Shown: piece after piece, positions 9,903 to 21,191 of the stretch
Position numbering within the stretch: the stretch's first letter is position 1
Layout of the letters: every line of letters starts with the position of its first letter
Source: Apiospora phragmitis
Lineage: Eukaryota; Ascomycota; Sordariomycetes; Amphisphaeriales; Apiosporaceae
DNA: 64,000 bases
Assembly (NCBI GenBank): GCA_038363925.1
Contig: JAQQWL010000010.1
Span: forward strand, 1-64,000
Direction: 5' to 3'
Position numbers and translations under genes: made by a program
Notes under the pieces: model-generated
The model's input: only the letters and a program-made list of their open reading frames with translations
What the model was told of the DNA's origin: nothing
Database searches by the model: none

Positions 9903-11799
9903 CTAATGACCGAGCTTCTCTGCGAGTGTGTTGATGAAACCGCAGCGTTCTTCTAATCTATCCCTCTCGAGCTCTTGCTGCCCTCTTCGGAGACGCTCCC
10001 CGTCCATCTCTCGATACTTGGTGCTGTCAACCAAAGGATCCTGTACATGCATCTTCTCCGTGGCAATCGTGCCTTCTTCAGCAACCCGACTCGTCGACAG
10101 GCGGTAGCTGCCGGTGCCCCATGGGCCTCCAATGAGCTGCAATTTAATATCAGCCGCTGATGGGTCTCCTTCGCTGGTCGATGGGAATGACTCTGGCCAC
10201 GACGCTAAACCTTGGCCATTCGGGTCCCCGGTGTAAACAAAGTTGACAAACGACGCCAAGAGGTGGCGCGCGAGATCCAGATCCTCGTCCGGCATCCTGT
10301 CTCGTGGGAACATACTGTTATAGAGATAGTCAATATCGCTGCCATGGACAATACCCAGCCACGGCATCCCGGCGTTCCGGAACAGCGGCGTTACCATGCT
10401 CTGGTTCAGATCGTACATCCGTACCCCGGCGAACGATGGATCCAGCGCCTTGGACTGTCTCGTCATCTCGGAGCCAAAATCGATCGAGGAGCATGTAAAC
10501 AGGTAGGTCGCGCAAGATCCGAGCCGCGCGGAAGTAGTGGACGGAGGTTGCCGGGCCATTCTGCCCTCTGCCCTTGCGAGCCTCGTAATTGGCTACTTCT
10601 ACTTCGAAATCGGATGCGGGATACAGTGCAAAGAGCGAGGCGTAGTCCTCGTCCGTCAGAGCAGCGAAACTCTGTATGGGCGTCTTGATGTCTGCTTCGG
10701 TCTTAAAGCTGGTAGGCAGCCCGGCATTCGTGGCCCCGTCGTCGTGGGTCCAGCTGAAAACCATGGGAACGCCCTTGACGAACTTCCTAGCCTTGTACAG
10801 GGCGGATTGCCGATCCGGCAGGAAGTCGTCGTCGACCGAGGGGATAAAGGTGAAGAGCCCGACCGGCGGATGGTTCTGGATGGAATACGTTATGGCCGCT
10901 TCCGTCAGCCTGGTCATGGGCACTTCTCTCAAGCACTGGAGGATGGCGGCTTCGTCCGAACGGCCACAGCCCAGCATGTTGGCGACAGCGCGGGTGTGAA
11001 CATCGGTGGCGTCGGAGGTCATGTTCAGGGCGGTGCCGGGCGGACCGGACATGCACCAGGCCCGAGTAAAGGGCACACCTTTCTCCCCGCCGTACGCCAC
11101 GAGGTGCAAGGACGAGAAGGTCCCGCCAGAGCTCAGGCCGAAGGAGGTGACCTTGTCGGGGTCCCCGCCAAAGGAGGCGATGTAGTCCTTGACCCATTGG
11201 AGGCCGGCCCGCTGGTCCCGCATGCCCACGTTCAGCGATTTCTGGCCCTTGAGGAGGGGCAGGCGCGCAAAGCCGAAGATGGTGACGCGGTAGTTGAGGG
11301 CCACGTGGATGACCGGCTTGCCGATGCTGGCAGCCTCCGTCACTAGGTGGATGGGATCGAAGAGGGCTTCCTGCGTGTGGCCTTTGACCACGCCACCGCC
11401 GAGGAGGTGCACGACGACGGGCAGTCTATCGTCCGGCTTCGTACCAGTGGGCCTGGTGATGCGGAGATAGAGACAGTCTTCGCTCTGGCTCTGGTCGGGG
11501 TTGGCGCCGAAGTAGGGCGGGATGGCATCCCGGATCTGGGGGCATGCTGACGCGGGCGCCGTGGCATCGACGACAGTGCCTTTCGGGGGTGTGTAGGGCT
11601 CTGGAGGTGCAAATCGTCGCGGCCCTGACGTGTCTTGGGCGAACTTGACACTGTTGAACTCCTCCACCGAGGGCCGGGCCACTCCGCGGTACTCGACCCC
11701 CAAGCCCTCGACAGCGACCACAGGGGTGCTGGGCGCTGACCTTGCAGGGGCGGCGAGGACCGAGAGTAGTATTTTCGCACACCATCCGAATCTGCCCAT
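9903..11799 (-). pseudogene. Type-B carboxylesterase (secreted) with one frameshift
   Basis: An intronless gene with N-terminal signal peptide MGRFGWCAKILLSVLAAPARS, then the carboxylesterase/lipase (COesterase) fold. Visible motifs are SEDCLYLRI, oxyanion region HLLGGG, ALNYRV, the nucleophile elbow FGLSSGG (Ser nucleophile; usual GESAGG), PSVDDDFLPD, and a VHGSD catalytic His. The frame breaks near 10507, after YFRAARILRD. One extra C in CTACCTG shifts the frame, and the second frame continues FTCSSIDFGSEMTRQ to the stop at 9903. Removing one base gives 631 residues, a typical size. Such enzymes hydrolyse ester bonds outside the cell. The rest of the gene is conserved, so a recent mutation or an assembly indel are both possible. 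It is convergent with the kinase-like gene upstream. Confidence 0.83.
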
Positions 11800-12184
11800 G
11801 ATGAATATGCTGTGGTTGGTGAGCGATGCACCGAGCTGCCGAAGGCTTGGAGAACCGCGTCCAGATTTGAAGGAAATATTTTGAGATTATCAGTGGGGCA
11901 TGCTGAGCGAAAGATGGGGATGAAAATGGACCGACGGCGTCTGCTTCCTGGCGCGTAATGAAAAGGCGCGATAAGGTTGGGGATAGGCATTTGCCAAGGA
12001 ATGCAAAATTTTGACTAAGAGGCACAGCAGCGATTGAGAACCAACAAGATTGGACACTGCATAAGCGATAGATGAAGTAAGCACTAATCTCCTAGCCAAG
12101 ATCGATGATATCGAATCGCTTCGAGCCCCTGCACATCATTATCCACGTCATCTGATTATCTCACGGGTTGAGACCTCCCGACAA

Positions 12185-12485
12185 TCAATCCCGCAACGTC
12201 TTCTTCAACCACGCGTTCGCCTCCTCGTAGTTGGGCTAGCACCTCTCCTGCCTCCTCGTCTTCTCCTCGGGTTTCTGCCTGAAATGGTGGGTGAAACCAT
12301 GTGGGCATCCCATCGCCAACGTCCACTTGTACGTCCCTTCCTCAAAGTCCGCCTGCTGGTCCTCTTTCGCCTCGAGCCCCGCCAGCGTGTGTATCATCTC
12401 CTGGCTCTCTGTCCCATTGCGCCCCGATCTTGTACATCGACGGCGTTAGGTCTTCCTTCTTGGCGTAGCAGGGACTGAGCACAGG
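12185..12485 (-). pseudogene. Dienelactone-hydrolase-like C-terminal fragment
   Basis: On the minus strand one frame reads a coding-like run including LAGLEAKEDQQADF, then GCPHGFTHHF and NYEEANAWLKKTL before a stop. This resembles the C-terminal end of dienelactone hydrolase family proteins, whose catalytic His sits in a HGF motif. A preceding piece (KKEDLTPSMYKIGAQWDRE) is in another frame, and a TAG interrupts the tail, so this is a broken remnant. No N-terminal half with the cysteine nucleophile is found upstream. The assignment rests on a short motif and could be wrong. Confidence 0.4.
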
Positions 12486-12886
12486 GTCTCAGCGGTCTTG
12501 GCCGACCGGTACATAAGCCCAATCGAATAATAAGCCCGAGGACTACAATATGTCATCTGGGCTGTCTTTGCAGGGACGTCTGGCCAGCTTCACGTCTTGG
12601 GGCTGGCTCGAGTCCACGATCGGGTAGAAGACGAAGGCCGCTTTGTGATAAGCAGTGTATACTGCAGATGCGGAGTGGGCGTCCCGCAGTCTCGTTTGAT
12701 ATGTCACATTTGGGCAAGTGCGAACAGAAACGTCATTCATTTTAATGTTGTTCATAGTATGATGCATATTAGTATCTACTTCAGGGGTTGAACATCGAAG
12801 ACTATTACACTACTCTGGACTAGACTGGCAATTACATGCCCTGGTCACCAAGGCTATTCATTTCGCCTACATATCTAAATATCCAC
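12486..12886. other. Intergenic region, no supported gene
   Basis: About 400 bp of ordinary composition between the hydrolase fragment and the kinase-like gene. A 74-codon minus frame here (12543-12767) shows no motif and is not called. Confidence 0.5.
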
Positions 12887-14020
12887 CTAGTCGACGTCTA
12901 ACAACGACATTGTATGCATACGACGCCACTCGGACGATGTCCATCCCAGCCACGTCTCCGCCTTCCGTGTTTCGAACTCTGCAGATGAGAATCCGTCCTT
13001 TACCCAGCCGTCGGCATCTGTGGAGGAGGTCTCCTCGAAGTCGATCAGCACCAGGGAGCCGTCGCGCCGGCGCAGCACATTGCCGCCGTGAAAGTCGCCG
13101 TGGTGGAGCCCGGCGTCGTGGAGGCGCTTGAGGGCGGCGAGGCAAGCCTGACGATCCTGCTCGTTGAGGCGGAACTCCTTGTTGCCCGCCGCGTAGGCCT
13201 CCTCAAACATCTGCTTGAAGCTTTTGGCGTCCGGGATGTACTCGGCGACGTAGCCAATGACGCCTCGGCCGCGCTCCGTGACCAGGCCCAAAAATTTGGG
13301 CACGAGCCCGTCGATGGCGGCCGTCACCCTCTGGTGCATCTGAATCTCCAGACCCATCATCCGCTGGGTGAACTCGGAGCGGTCCGAACCGACATTGAGT
13401 TTGCGAGGTCCGGCAGCGGCATCACCCGGAGGCGCAGCGTTCTCGGCTTGCGGCAAGTTCCACAGGTCCGGGAATTCCACAATCTTCATGATCATGGGCT
13501 GCCCGTTGTGTATGCGCGGGTGGCGGACGATGTTGATGCGATCATCCCAGCGCCGGTGCTTGAAGCGAGGCGTCGGGATCTTGCCGAGCTTGACAAAGGT
13601 CTCGTAGTCAGCACTCACCGCGTGCTGCACGCCCGGGATTCCTTGTAGTTTCGTCTCCAGTGGCTCGACTACAACAGGGTGCAGCGCTGTCGGTCGCAGT
13701 TGCGCAGGCATCATCGGGTCAAAAACTTCGCTGATGACGGGCATTCTCAGATGGATGCACTTCAGGTCGGCGGCGTAGCTGCGCGGCGGTATTATCGCAT
13801 TCGACTCGCGCGTCTCCCAGTTCTGGGGGAAGTTGGCCGCGGCCTCGTGGGTGATGGAGTAGTACCTGATCAGACCGTCAAATCTAGCCCGAATGATGTA
13901 GCCAAAGTCACTTACCTTCTTGACCGCCAGTATCTTGTTGCTGTTGTCGGCCACCGCAGCTTGTTGGCCGTTGCCGGCGGCGGTGATGACCATTTGGTTG
14001 GCTATGGACGTGAGATCCAT
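12887..14020 (-). CDS. Kinase-like (APH/protein-kinase fold) protein
   Basis: An intact ORF of 377 residues from ATG 14020 (MDLTSIANQ). A farther upstream in-frame ATG (14155) exists, but the added sequence overlaps a TATA box and looks like leader. The C-terminal part carries kinase-fold hallmarks: IGYVAEYIPDAKSF (hinge-like), LKRLHDAGLHHGDFHGGNVL (catalytic loop HGDxHxxN) and LVLIDFEE (metal-binding D, in place of DFG). The N-terminal half is poorly conserved to my eye, with a possible Lys contact at GQPMIMKIVEF. Proteins of this kind in fungi are atypical small-molecule or protein kinases of unknown substrate. A GTAAGT...ATCAG pair at about 13915-13866 would be a 50-nt intron that breaks the frame, so it is not used. 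Confidence 0.72.
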   Translation of the reverse strand: MDLTSIANQMVITAAGNGQQAAVADNSNKILAVKKVSDFGYIIRARFDGLIRYYSITHEAAANFPQNWETRESNAIIPPRSYAADLKCIHLRMPVISEVFDPMMPAQLRPTALHPVVVEPLETKLQGIPGVQHAVSADYETFVKLGKIPTPRFKHRRWDDRINIVRHPRIHNGQPMIMKIVEFPDLWNLPQAENAAPPGDAAAGPRKLNVGSDRSEFTQRMMGLEIQMHQRVTAAIDGLVPKFLGLVTERGRGVIGYVAEYIPDAKSFKQMFEEAYAAGNKEFRLNEQDRQACLAALKRLHDAGLHHGDFHGGNVLRRRDGSLVLIDFEETSSTDADGWVKDGFSSAEFETRKAETWLGWTSSEWRRMHTMSLLDVD

Positions 14021-14122
14021 GATTGTCGCGGCTTTGTTTCTAGACAGAGCTATAACGGTTTGTCGTGTATGGAAGGATGATGCTATATGGTAAGGGTATA
14101 GCCAGGCTCTCTGGGCCTCTAC

Positions 14123-14130
14123 TTTATATA
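14123..14130 (-). promoter_or_regulatory. TATA box of the kinase-like gene
   Basis: The minus strand reads TATATAAA about 105 bp before the chosen start at 14020. This position suits a core promoter and supports the shorter start over the upstream ATG at 14155. Confidence 0.45.
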
Positions 14131-14333
14131 ACAGATTCATTGCTGTTAATAACAATGCTCTCTGACTTGCACAACCTCTGATGTTTTATAACTACTGCTC
14201 ATCCCATCCCAAACGCTTCAATGTCTTTGTTCTGACCTCGGCCATTGTTTTGATCTGTGCAAATGCTGAGGTTTCTTTGTTCCGATGGCACGATAGTTCC
14301 AGTACTGTCTATGCTACGAAGATGACAGAGGCT

Positions 14334-15185
14334 TCAACGCCATACGTTTTCCAACTTTGTCGCCCACTTCTGCCACCAGGCAGACTTTCTGGCAGCCGCG
14401 ACATTGGCCAGAACCCAATCCACCTCCTCGGCAACGGCATCCGGCCTATCTCGAATGACGTTGTGACCGCAGTCTGGAATGTGAAGGTATCGGGAGTTCT
14501 TGGATAGGGAAAGCAGCACCTTCTTCATCCGTTCATCCTCCTCGTCGCTGGTGTGGAGAAGTTGCCATTGTACGGCGAGGGCGGCCCTCTGCTGCTCCGT
14601 CTGCGCCACCTTCTCACTAGCCTCCAGTGCTTTCTTCTTGTCGATGAACGAGTTGCCGCGGATGACGCTCAGGGGCTTCTCTCCCAAGACCCTTTTGCGG
14701 ACCTGAGCCGCGGCGATCTTGGCATCCAGCCCGCCTTCTTGACCAGTCTCTACGAGGACCGCCCCCGCGACGTCGGCGAGCGCCTGGCGCAGGAACATGC
14801 GGGCGAAGGCGCCGCCATAGGAATGCGCGATGAGTATGTACGGTCCGGAGAGATCTTGTGCCTTCAGAAAGTAACGGAGTTGCGAGGTTGCCTGCGGAGG
14901 CTTCGGGTTCAGTGTTCCTCGTTCAAACAAGAGCACGCGGTGCTTTGAACTCAGTAGCCGAGCTAGCTCCGACCATGTTAGCTCGCAAGACTCTCCGGAG
15001 CCGTGGAAGCAGATGATCAGTGGTGTCTTGGGGTCGTGTGGAGTACCTAGCAGTCGATGGCTCGGCTCGGCCAGGGCGGGGTTGAGGGATGCATCGGTGA
15101 CTGCGTCCATCCAAGCGTCACGAAGGTGAATGTCGATAAGTTGCTGAAGTCGTTTTAGAGCTGTGTGAAACGGGAAGTCATTCAC
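14334..15185 (-). CDS. Alpha/beta hydrolase
   Basis: A single-exon ORF of 283 residues with no lesion. The alpha/beta-hydrolase core is clear: strand plus oxyanion region PLIICFHGSGESC, nucleophile elbow AHSYGG (Ser of GxSxG), a candidate acid at the following strand (VLVETG), and the catalytic His in the late segment HIPDCGHNVIRD. No signal peptide is seen, so it is probably cytosolic. The C-terminal end is basic with a Trp-rich segment. The substrate cannot be inferred. The kinase-like gene starts about 310 bp downstream on the same strand. Confidence 0.82.
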   Translation of the reverse strand: MNDFPFHTALKRLQQLIDIHLRDAWMDAVTDASLNPALAEPSHRLLGTPHDPKTPLIICFHGSGESCELTWSELARLLSSKHRVLLFERGTLNPKPPQATSQLRYFLKAQDLSGPYILIAHSYGGAFARMFLRQALADVAGAVLVETGQEGGLDAKIAAAQVRKRVLGEKPLSVIRGNSFIDKKKALEASEKVAQTEQQRAALAVQWQLLHTSDEEDERMKKVLLSLSKNSRYLHIPDCGHNVIRDRPDAVAEEVDWVLANVAAARKSAWWQKWATKLENVWR

Positions 15186-15726
15186 CGTTAAAGTTTCGTC
15201 CGATGTTTTTCAGTAAGCTTGAATTTAGGCAGCTGTCCATGTCTCCCTGCGCCCAATCCAGTGCTAGTACGAAACGAGAGTTCAGGTAAAGTTGAGATCC
15301 GTGCATGGGGCTTGTCTTTGTTTCAACCTCCACTCCAGATTATCGTCTACAGAACAACGTCTTTCTCAGTCTTTTAGCTTCATGTAGGATCTATGTCCTC
15401 GGATGCCCGGAGCGCGCATTCGTGGGTATCCTGTCGAGCCGGGGTTGCTAGCCTGAAGCAGCTCCCCTGAACCCCGCCATCAGTCCGAAATGAACAGACA
15501 CTAACCAAACGCCAAGACAACGGCCTGATGGTAGCGTGGGCATCCACTCGTTTTCCGAATAGATCGATGGGCTGTTCGGAGTTACGCAGGCAGTGGGAAC
15601 AGCCCAGGGGTTTGTAGAAGCACACGAGTGCAGACCTCAACTATAGCCAACCTTCAGCTAACGTTTTATTTACTCATATATTCTTAGGAATGATGCAGTT
15701 CGATACAGCCCAGCTACAGCAAGTCT
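15186..15726. other. Intergenic region, no supported gene
   Basis: A 540-bp spacer between the 3' end of biotin synthase and the hydrolase start. A short minus frame at 15380-15640 shows no motif. The segment should contain the biotin synthase 3' UTR and the hydrolase promoter. Confidence 0.5.
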
Positions 15727-17007
15727 CTACGCCTCGGGCTTCGGGGACTTCTGGAAGCTCTTCATCGGCTCCAGGCCCCACCGCCCAAACATCTCCTTGT
15801 CCTCATCGTAGCCGTTGCACTCCGTCGTCAGCATCTTCTCGCCCGTGAAGATAGCGTTGGCGCCGGCCAGGAAGCACAGCGCCTGCTTCTCCTCCGCCAT
15901 GGTCTTGCGGCCCGCCGCGATGCGCACGATGGTCGCCGGCATCAGCACGCGCGCTGTCGCCACCGTCCGCAGCATCTCCGTGAAGGCGAGCGGCGCTGTG
16001 TCGCCTAGAGGTGTTCCCTTGATGGGAACCAGCGCGTTGACGGGGAAGCTCTCCGGGTGCGCCGGCAGCGTCGCGACCGTGTGCAGCAGTCCGACGCGGT
16101 CGTGCGTCTGCTCACCCAAACCCAGAATGCCGCCCGAGCAGACGTGGAGGCCGGCATCGCGCACGTGGCCCAGGGTCTGCAGGCGCTCGTCGTACGTGCG
16201 CGTCGAGATGACCGACGGGTAGAACTCGCGGCTCGTGTCGACGTTGTGGTTGTAGGCCGTCAGCCCCGCCTCCTTTAGCTCGCGGGCCTGGTGCGCGTCG
16301 ATCATGCCCAGCGTCACGCAGGCCTCCATGCCCAGCGCCCGCACCCCGCGCACCATGGCCGCGATGTTCTGCAGGCTGTTCTTGCGGCCCCGCATGTCGC
16401 GCCAGGCCGCGCCCATGCAGAAGCGCGTGCTGCCGTTCTCGCGGGCGACGCGCGCCGTCGCCAGCACCGACTCGACGCTCTCGACCTTCTTGGCCTGCAG
16501 GCCCGTGCCCTTCTGGTAGCGCGTCGACTGCGCGCAGTACTTGCAGTCCTCGGTGCAGCCGCCCGTCTTGATGTTCATGAGGGTGCACAGCTGCACCTCG
16601 GCCGGGTTGTGGAAGCGGCGGTGGATGGTGCTCTGCAGGAAGACGTCTTCATGTAAGCTCGGGGTCTTTTTTGCTTGTCTTCCAAATCATGGACAGTATC
16701 TCACTGCTTGGTGCACTAGCTCCATGAGCGGTTCATGGTAGATGGCCGTGATTTCCTCCCTCGTCCAGTCATTTCTCGGTTCGGTGGCGGCCACTGCGGC
16801 ACGGAGGACATGGTTCGGCCTTGCGGAGGCGCTGGGGGTAGAGACCGGTGGGATGGGCAGGCTTGACTTGCTCCACGCTGGCGTCTCGACCCCTACGGCG
16901 GCATAGGCGCGAGTGCTCTTCGTGGCCGTGGATGCGGGGTATGAGACGTGAGCAGCGGCAGTAGGTACCCGCGCAGCTAGGCGACGGGCCGTCATCGAGA
17001 ACGCCAT
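15727..17007 (-). CDS. BIO2: Biotin synthase, mitochondrial (radical SAM)
   Basis: Two exons, 17007-16705 and 16632-15727. The 72-bp intron has a GTGAGA donor and CTGCAG acceptor, giving 402 residues. The enzyme inserts sulfur into dethiobiotin in the last step of biotin synthesis. The N-terminus is Arg/Ala/Ser-rich without acids (MAFSMTARRLAARVPTAAAH), a mitochondrial presequence. The radical-SAM cluster motif CTEDCKYC (CxxxCxxC) follows VQLCTLMNIKTGG. Also seen are RFCMGAAWR, EACVTLGM, YNHNVDTSREFY, CSGGILGLGE, NALVPIKGTPLG and the Arg of RIAAGR. The length and all motifs indicate an intact gene. No bioDA-type partner is visible in the window, and RIP-type AT-rich DNA begins about 430 bp upstream of its start. 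Confidence 0.93.
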
Positions 17008-17439
17008 GGCCAGGAAGTAATTGGATTTCCAAGAGGAAGAAATGATACAAAGGAAACACAGTCCAGAGAAGCAGTTCTTTTATTCCTACAATTACTAATT
17101 AACATGCCATGATTGATCAGTACCTCGGACCATCCCCTCCCGCTGACCCAGCGGCTAGACCCGGCGTTCGTCTCGGTCCTATCCCGGCGGGGCTGCATGC
17201 AAGTGCATTTCAGCTACTGCAGATCGGTTGCAGGTCAAAACAGCACGAGAAAGTCGCTCATCTATTTTAGTCCCATGCTCCCCGCCATTCATCTTAACAG
17301 TAACATACACCTCTTCCCAAAATGTGGTTTTGATGAAACAGTCTAATCCGTGATTGCTATTCGACACGCTGCCGCTACTGAGTTAAGAAGATGTCGCACG
17401 TAAAAGTGGATATCTACTAATGTGAAGATTAGTGGCCTT
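17008..17439. other. Intergenic region leading into RIP block
   Basis: This is the presumed promoter side of biotin synthase. Base composition is normal to about 17,400, then changes abruptly to AT-rich sequence. No coding or RNA gene is recognisable. Confidence 0.5.
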
Positions 17440-18329
17440 AAGGCTGTTTATATATTAATTATATTAACCGATTAGCGTTAGTTAATTAATGTTTTTAATT
17501 ATTTAAAAATAAGTTTTTAATATTAAATTATTTATTTTATATTTTAACTTTATTATTATAATTATATATTAATATAGATTACGTCGTTATTTATTTTATT
17601 TATTACTTTTATTATAATTAATAAAATTATTAAGTTAATTTTATAAATAATATTAGATTTATATTAAAATTAAAGCGTTTATAAAATCTTTATTATTATA
17701 ATATTAAAAAAATAAAGGTTATAATTAATAAATAATTAATAATAGAAAATAACTTTTTATATTTAATTAATTTATTATATTATTATTAAAAATAATTAAG
17801 ATTGTTTATTAATATTATTTTAAAAGCTATTAATAATTTATATACGTTATTTATTAAAAGTTAATTATAATATAAAATTAATTTTACTATAGCCTTTATA
17901 TTAATTAATTTATATATTTATTTAATTATTTTAATATTATAAATTTATTATTAATTTTCGTATTATATTTTTTTCATTAATATTTATTATTAAATTAAAT
18001 AAGATATATAAGCGATATAATATATAAACCTATTATTTAAATTTTAATAATATATATTTAACTTTAACTTTAATATATAATATAAATATAGGTTTAATAT
18101 TTTATTAAATTTAAATAATTAATAATGTAAATATTAAAAAACTTTGATTTTAATAAAATAAATTCGAATTTATTAAAGTAATTATAAATATTATTATAAA
18201 ATTCTTTAAAGTTATATAACGTGGTTTATTATTAAGTCGATTATGTTATTAAATCGGCCACTTTTTCTTAAATTTACGTAATTAAACTTTAATATATAAT
18301 AGTTCTATAACTATAATATCGATTTAATC

Positions 18330-18834
18330 GACGCGAGAAGGTTTAAATTAAATTAGTTAAAAAGTTATTATAAAAGTAAACGACATCCTCCGAGCTATTT
18401 TAAGCGACCGATTCCACGGTACCGAACCTCGTCGCGAAATCCGATATTTATAATATAAACTAAAATTAATTAAAAAAGAGGTGCTTCGTAATTATATAAT
18501 TAATTTAAATATTTAAAAAATGCCTCTTAATATAAATATCATAAGAGATATAGCTATTTTTTTTAAAGTCGCGCGGCGACGACCGCGTCGGTAAGTATTA
18601 AGTTAAACGCTTTATTAACCGTAACACGGACTTTAAGACTTAAATAACTCGTCGATACGATTATTAAAGAGCTTTTTATAAAAATATAAGTATTATTTCC
18701 GGCGAGTTCGCGCTAGATATAAATATTACAGCTAAATATAGTATTTTAAATAAAGATATATAAAAATTTTACGAAACTAGTTTTATAATAAATATAATCG
18801 AGTTAATACTTATTGTAATATACGCCGATTATTT
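18330..18834 (+). mobile_element. Fot1/pogo-like transposase remnant
   Basis: Despite many stops, plus-strand frames keep traces of a pogo-family transposase: a run like GTEPRREIRY, then YIINLNI and IIRDIA, a KSRGDDRVG-like segment, and NEDIQNFYETSF, where the family has a conserved (D/N)xxNFDETGF block. The changes are those expected from C-to-T and G-to-A. It is cut off at 18,834 by another repeat. Confidence 0.5.
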
Positions 18835-19100
18835 ATTACGATCAGCGAGTTAGTCCCTCGCCAGGTAGCGCTTAAAGTGCATATTTAAATAAAAATAACC
18901 GTTTAGTTATTTTCGAAGCTTTTATTTTATAGCGTAGTAATTAATTTAAGTATACTATAATATAATAACTAGACATACTTATTAAATAAGAGACGTGGGT
19001 TCGATTTTTATACTTGTCGAATAAGAGCTCTCTTTAGCTACTTAAGTAAGATCGCTAGTAAATAAGCAAGGCCTTGTATAGATTAGTTTTTTATATAAAA
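18835..19100 (+). repeat. Short interspersed repeat with tRNA-like boxes (copy 1)
   Basis: This begins TACGATCAGCGAGTTAGTCC and shares about 130 bp with 22606-22735 and about 55 bp with 19205-19260. Here the copy continues into GTGGGTTCGATTT, which looks like a RIP-altered pol III B box. The A-box position (TAGCGTAGTAA) is a mutated form of TGGCGCAGTGG in the cleaner copy. Together they suggest a tRNA-derived SINE. Confidence 0.45.
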
Positions 19101-19204
19101 GCTTTAAGGTTTTTTTATATCGAGCTTAAATAAATTATGCGGTTATTAAGAGTTTATCGCCTTAAATATAAAGGCATGCCCTTAAAAAGAAGGTTTAATA
19201 TTAT

Positions 19205-19260
19205 AATGAACGAGTTAATCCCCCGCGAGGTGGTATTTAAAGTATAAAATTAAATAAAAA
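19205..19260 (+). repeat. Short interspersed repeat, truncated (copy 2)
   Basis: The segment around GAACGAGTTAATCCCCCGCG to AAATAAAAATAACG matches the 5' end of the repeats at 18835 and 22606. It stops where the LTR-like sequence at about 19,266 begins, so the LTR probably inserted into it. Confidence 0.4.
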
Positions 19261-19265
19261 TAACG

Positions 19266-19950
19266 TATTAAAACGAACCCTGTTTAAGTTTTAAGAGAAA
19301 CCTAGTAAGATATACTTAGGTTTATATTAATAATACGAGAGAGTATTTAAACCTACGATAAAAGAAACGCCTTATCGATATAATAAGTAATAATATTTAC
19401 TTCGTAGGGTAATAATAAAGGTGATTTAGCGAAGGTATTTATATAATAGAACTATTAAGGCTGTTTATTTTATTAATAAATTAAGTTAATATTTAAATTA
19501 ATTATTAAAGTAAAAAGTATTTATATAAAATATATAAAGAATATTATATTATTATATATTTAATATCTTTTTCTTTAATAGTCGCCTTACGTATTATTAT
19601 TTAATAATAATCGAGTAAGCATTATTAAGCTTAATTAATTATCATTAATATTACTCGCTTAAACACTACTAAGCTATTTAAAGTTTCCTCGCTAAGCTAC
19701 GTCTCGTATATTATCGTTACGTAACCAGGGTCGATCGTCTAGCTTAGCTTATTTATCTAGGTCTATTTGTTTAGAATTACCTGTCCCGATCTATTTATCC
19801 CCATCGGTTTGTCCGTCGTGCCCTTAATAGGTGGGTCCGTTATCGCTAGTGGGTTATAAGCGCTAATGCTAGGTTTCGTACATACCTCGGGTTATTATAA
19901 CGCCGTGCCGTAAGTAGGCCTTAGTCGTATAATTAAGTTAAGTTGTAACA
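19266..19950. mobile_element. RIP-degraded gypsy-type LTR
   Basis: The sequence is related to the LTRs at 42514 and 21871: shared blocks include AATACGAGAGAGTATTTAAAC and an end of the form ...GTTGTAACA. It is about 685 bp and heavily RIP-altered. I could not identify a matching target duplication, so both boundaries are approximate. Confidence 0.5.
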
Positions 19951-20536
19951 CGTACCTTATAAGCGAAATAATTATATAAGCGAATTAATAACTTTTTAAG
20001 ACTTAATATAATAAAGTATAAATTAATATTATTACAACGAATATAATTTATTAAAATTAATCGGAAAGCCGGTCTCGTTAAAATTATAAATATCCTCTTT
20101 TTAAATCTTATACTTATTAATTATATTTTATACCAAAATAAATTACGCGCCATACGCGTCGGGATTTTCGTAAAGGATTTTTTAATAATTAATTTTTCGA
20201 TTAAAACGCGTCCGGAGGTTTAGTTATCGTTATACGAAGCTAGAGGCCTAATTAACGTCGACGCGTCCCGCTTCGCGTTAAAGAAATAATTAATTCGTTA
20301 TATCTTTAATATTACTTATTTAAAGAAAGAAACGATCGCGAATTTAATTTAATTATATACTAAACTATTTTAATTTTTTCGAAAATAATAAGCTTTTACG
20401 TTAATAATTATATATCCCTTTTTTTTAATTATTAACTATAATAAAATGGTAAAAAAGAGATAAAATAGACTTAGTTATTAAGAATTACGAGAAAATAGTT
20501 AATTAGACCATGTAGTTAATTAAACCGTGGGGTACG
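19951..20536 (-). mobile_element. Internally deleted Fot1/pogo-like element
   Basis: The left end CGTACCTTATAAGCGAAAT matches the termini at 51448 and 63222. The right end is an inverted relative (...GTGGGGTACG). Between them, the minus strand resembles the N-terminal half of the transposase remnant found on the plus strand at 51.7-52.1 kb. The roughly 585-bp size implies loss of most of the transposase. Confidence 0.45.
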
Positions 20537-21191
20537 TTAATCTAGTTATTAAAACTTAGCGACTTAGTTATTATTATATTAAACGTAGCTCGTAGTATCT
20601 AATTATTATAATAGTACGAGGTTATTATTTTAGTCGTAAGTTAAGATAATTCGCGTTTTAAGTAAAACATTTTCTTAATAGTTTTATTATCGGCTTAATA
20701 TATCGGCGCGACCGTTCTCGTTACCTTTTTAATAAATAATAATAAAGTTAAATTTCGAAAGGAATTTAAACTATCGTATTTAACGTTTTTTAACTCTTTA
20801 ATAGTAATAAACGTTATAAGGTTTTAATAATTATTATAAATTTTTATTAGCTTTATTATTTTATTAAAGTAATGTTTTTATTTTTTTTAAGCTCTAATAA
20901 TAGCTATTAATTATTTATTATAGATTTAATAGTTAAGTTTTAATTTATTAAGCTTTTTTAAAAAAAATGCGATAAGGTGCGACTTTTCGTCGTTATTTCG
21001 TTAATTTAATTATCCTCTGATCGCATAGTTTAATACGTCGGTCTCGACTTTAAAAGGTTTAGTAAAATTTACTACGTAAAGTATTAGTTCGTTAAAAATT
21101 CGTTCCTTAATATTATAAAGGGCTCCGGCTTTATTTCCGTTTATTAAAATAATTTACCCTTTTTTATTAAGTTCGTTAAAAGTATTACTAT

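Noticed and set aside
10537..11346. 269-residue plus-strand ORF
   Set aside because: Antisense shadow of the carboxylesterase, Gly/Arg/Val-rich with no domain.
13866..13915. 50-nt intron in the kinase-like gene
   Set aside because: GTAAGT and ATCAG borders are good, but removing 50 nt shifts the frame away from the conserved kinase motifs, while reading through keeps it.
7803..17007. A secondary-metabolite gene cluster
   Set aside because: Esterase, kinases, hydrolase and biotin synthase are near each other, but no synthase, P450, transporter or cluster regulator is present, and orientations are mixed.
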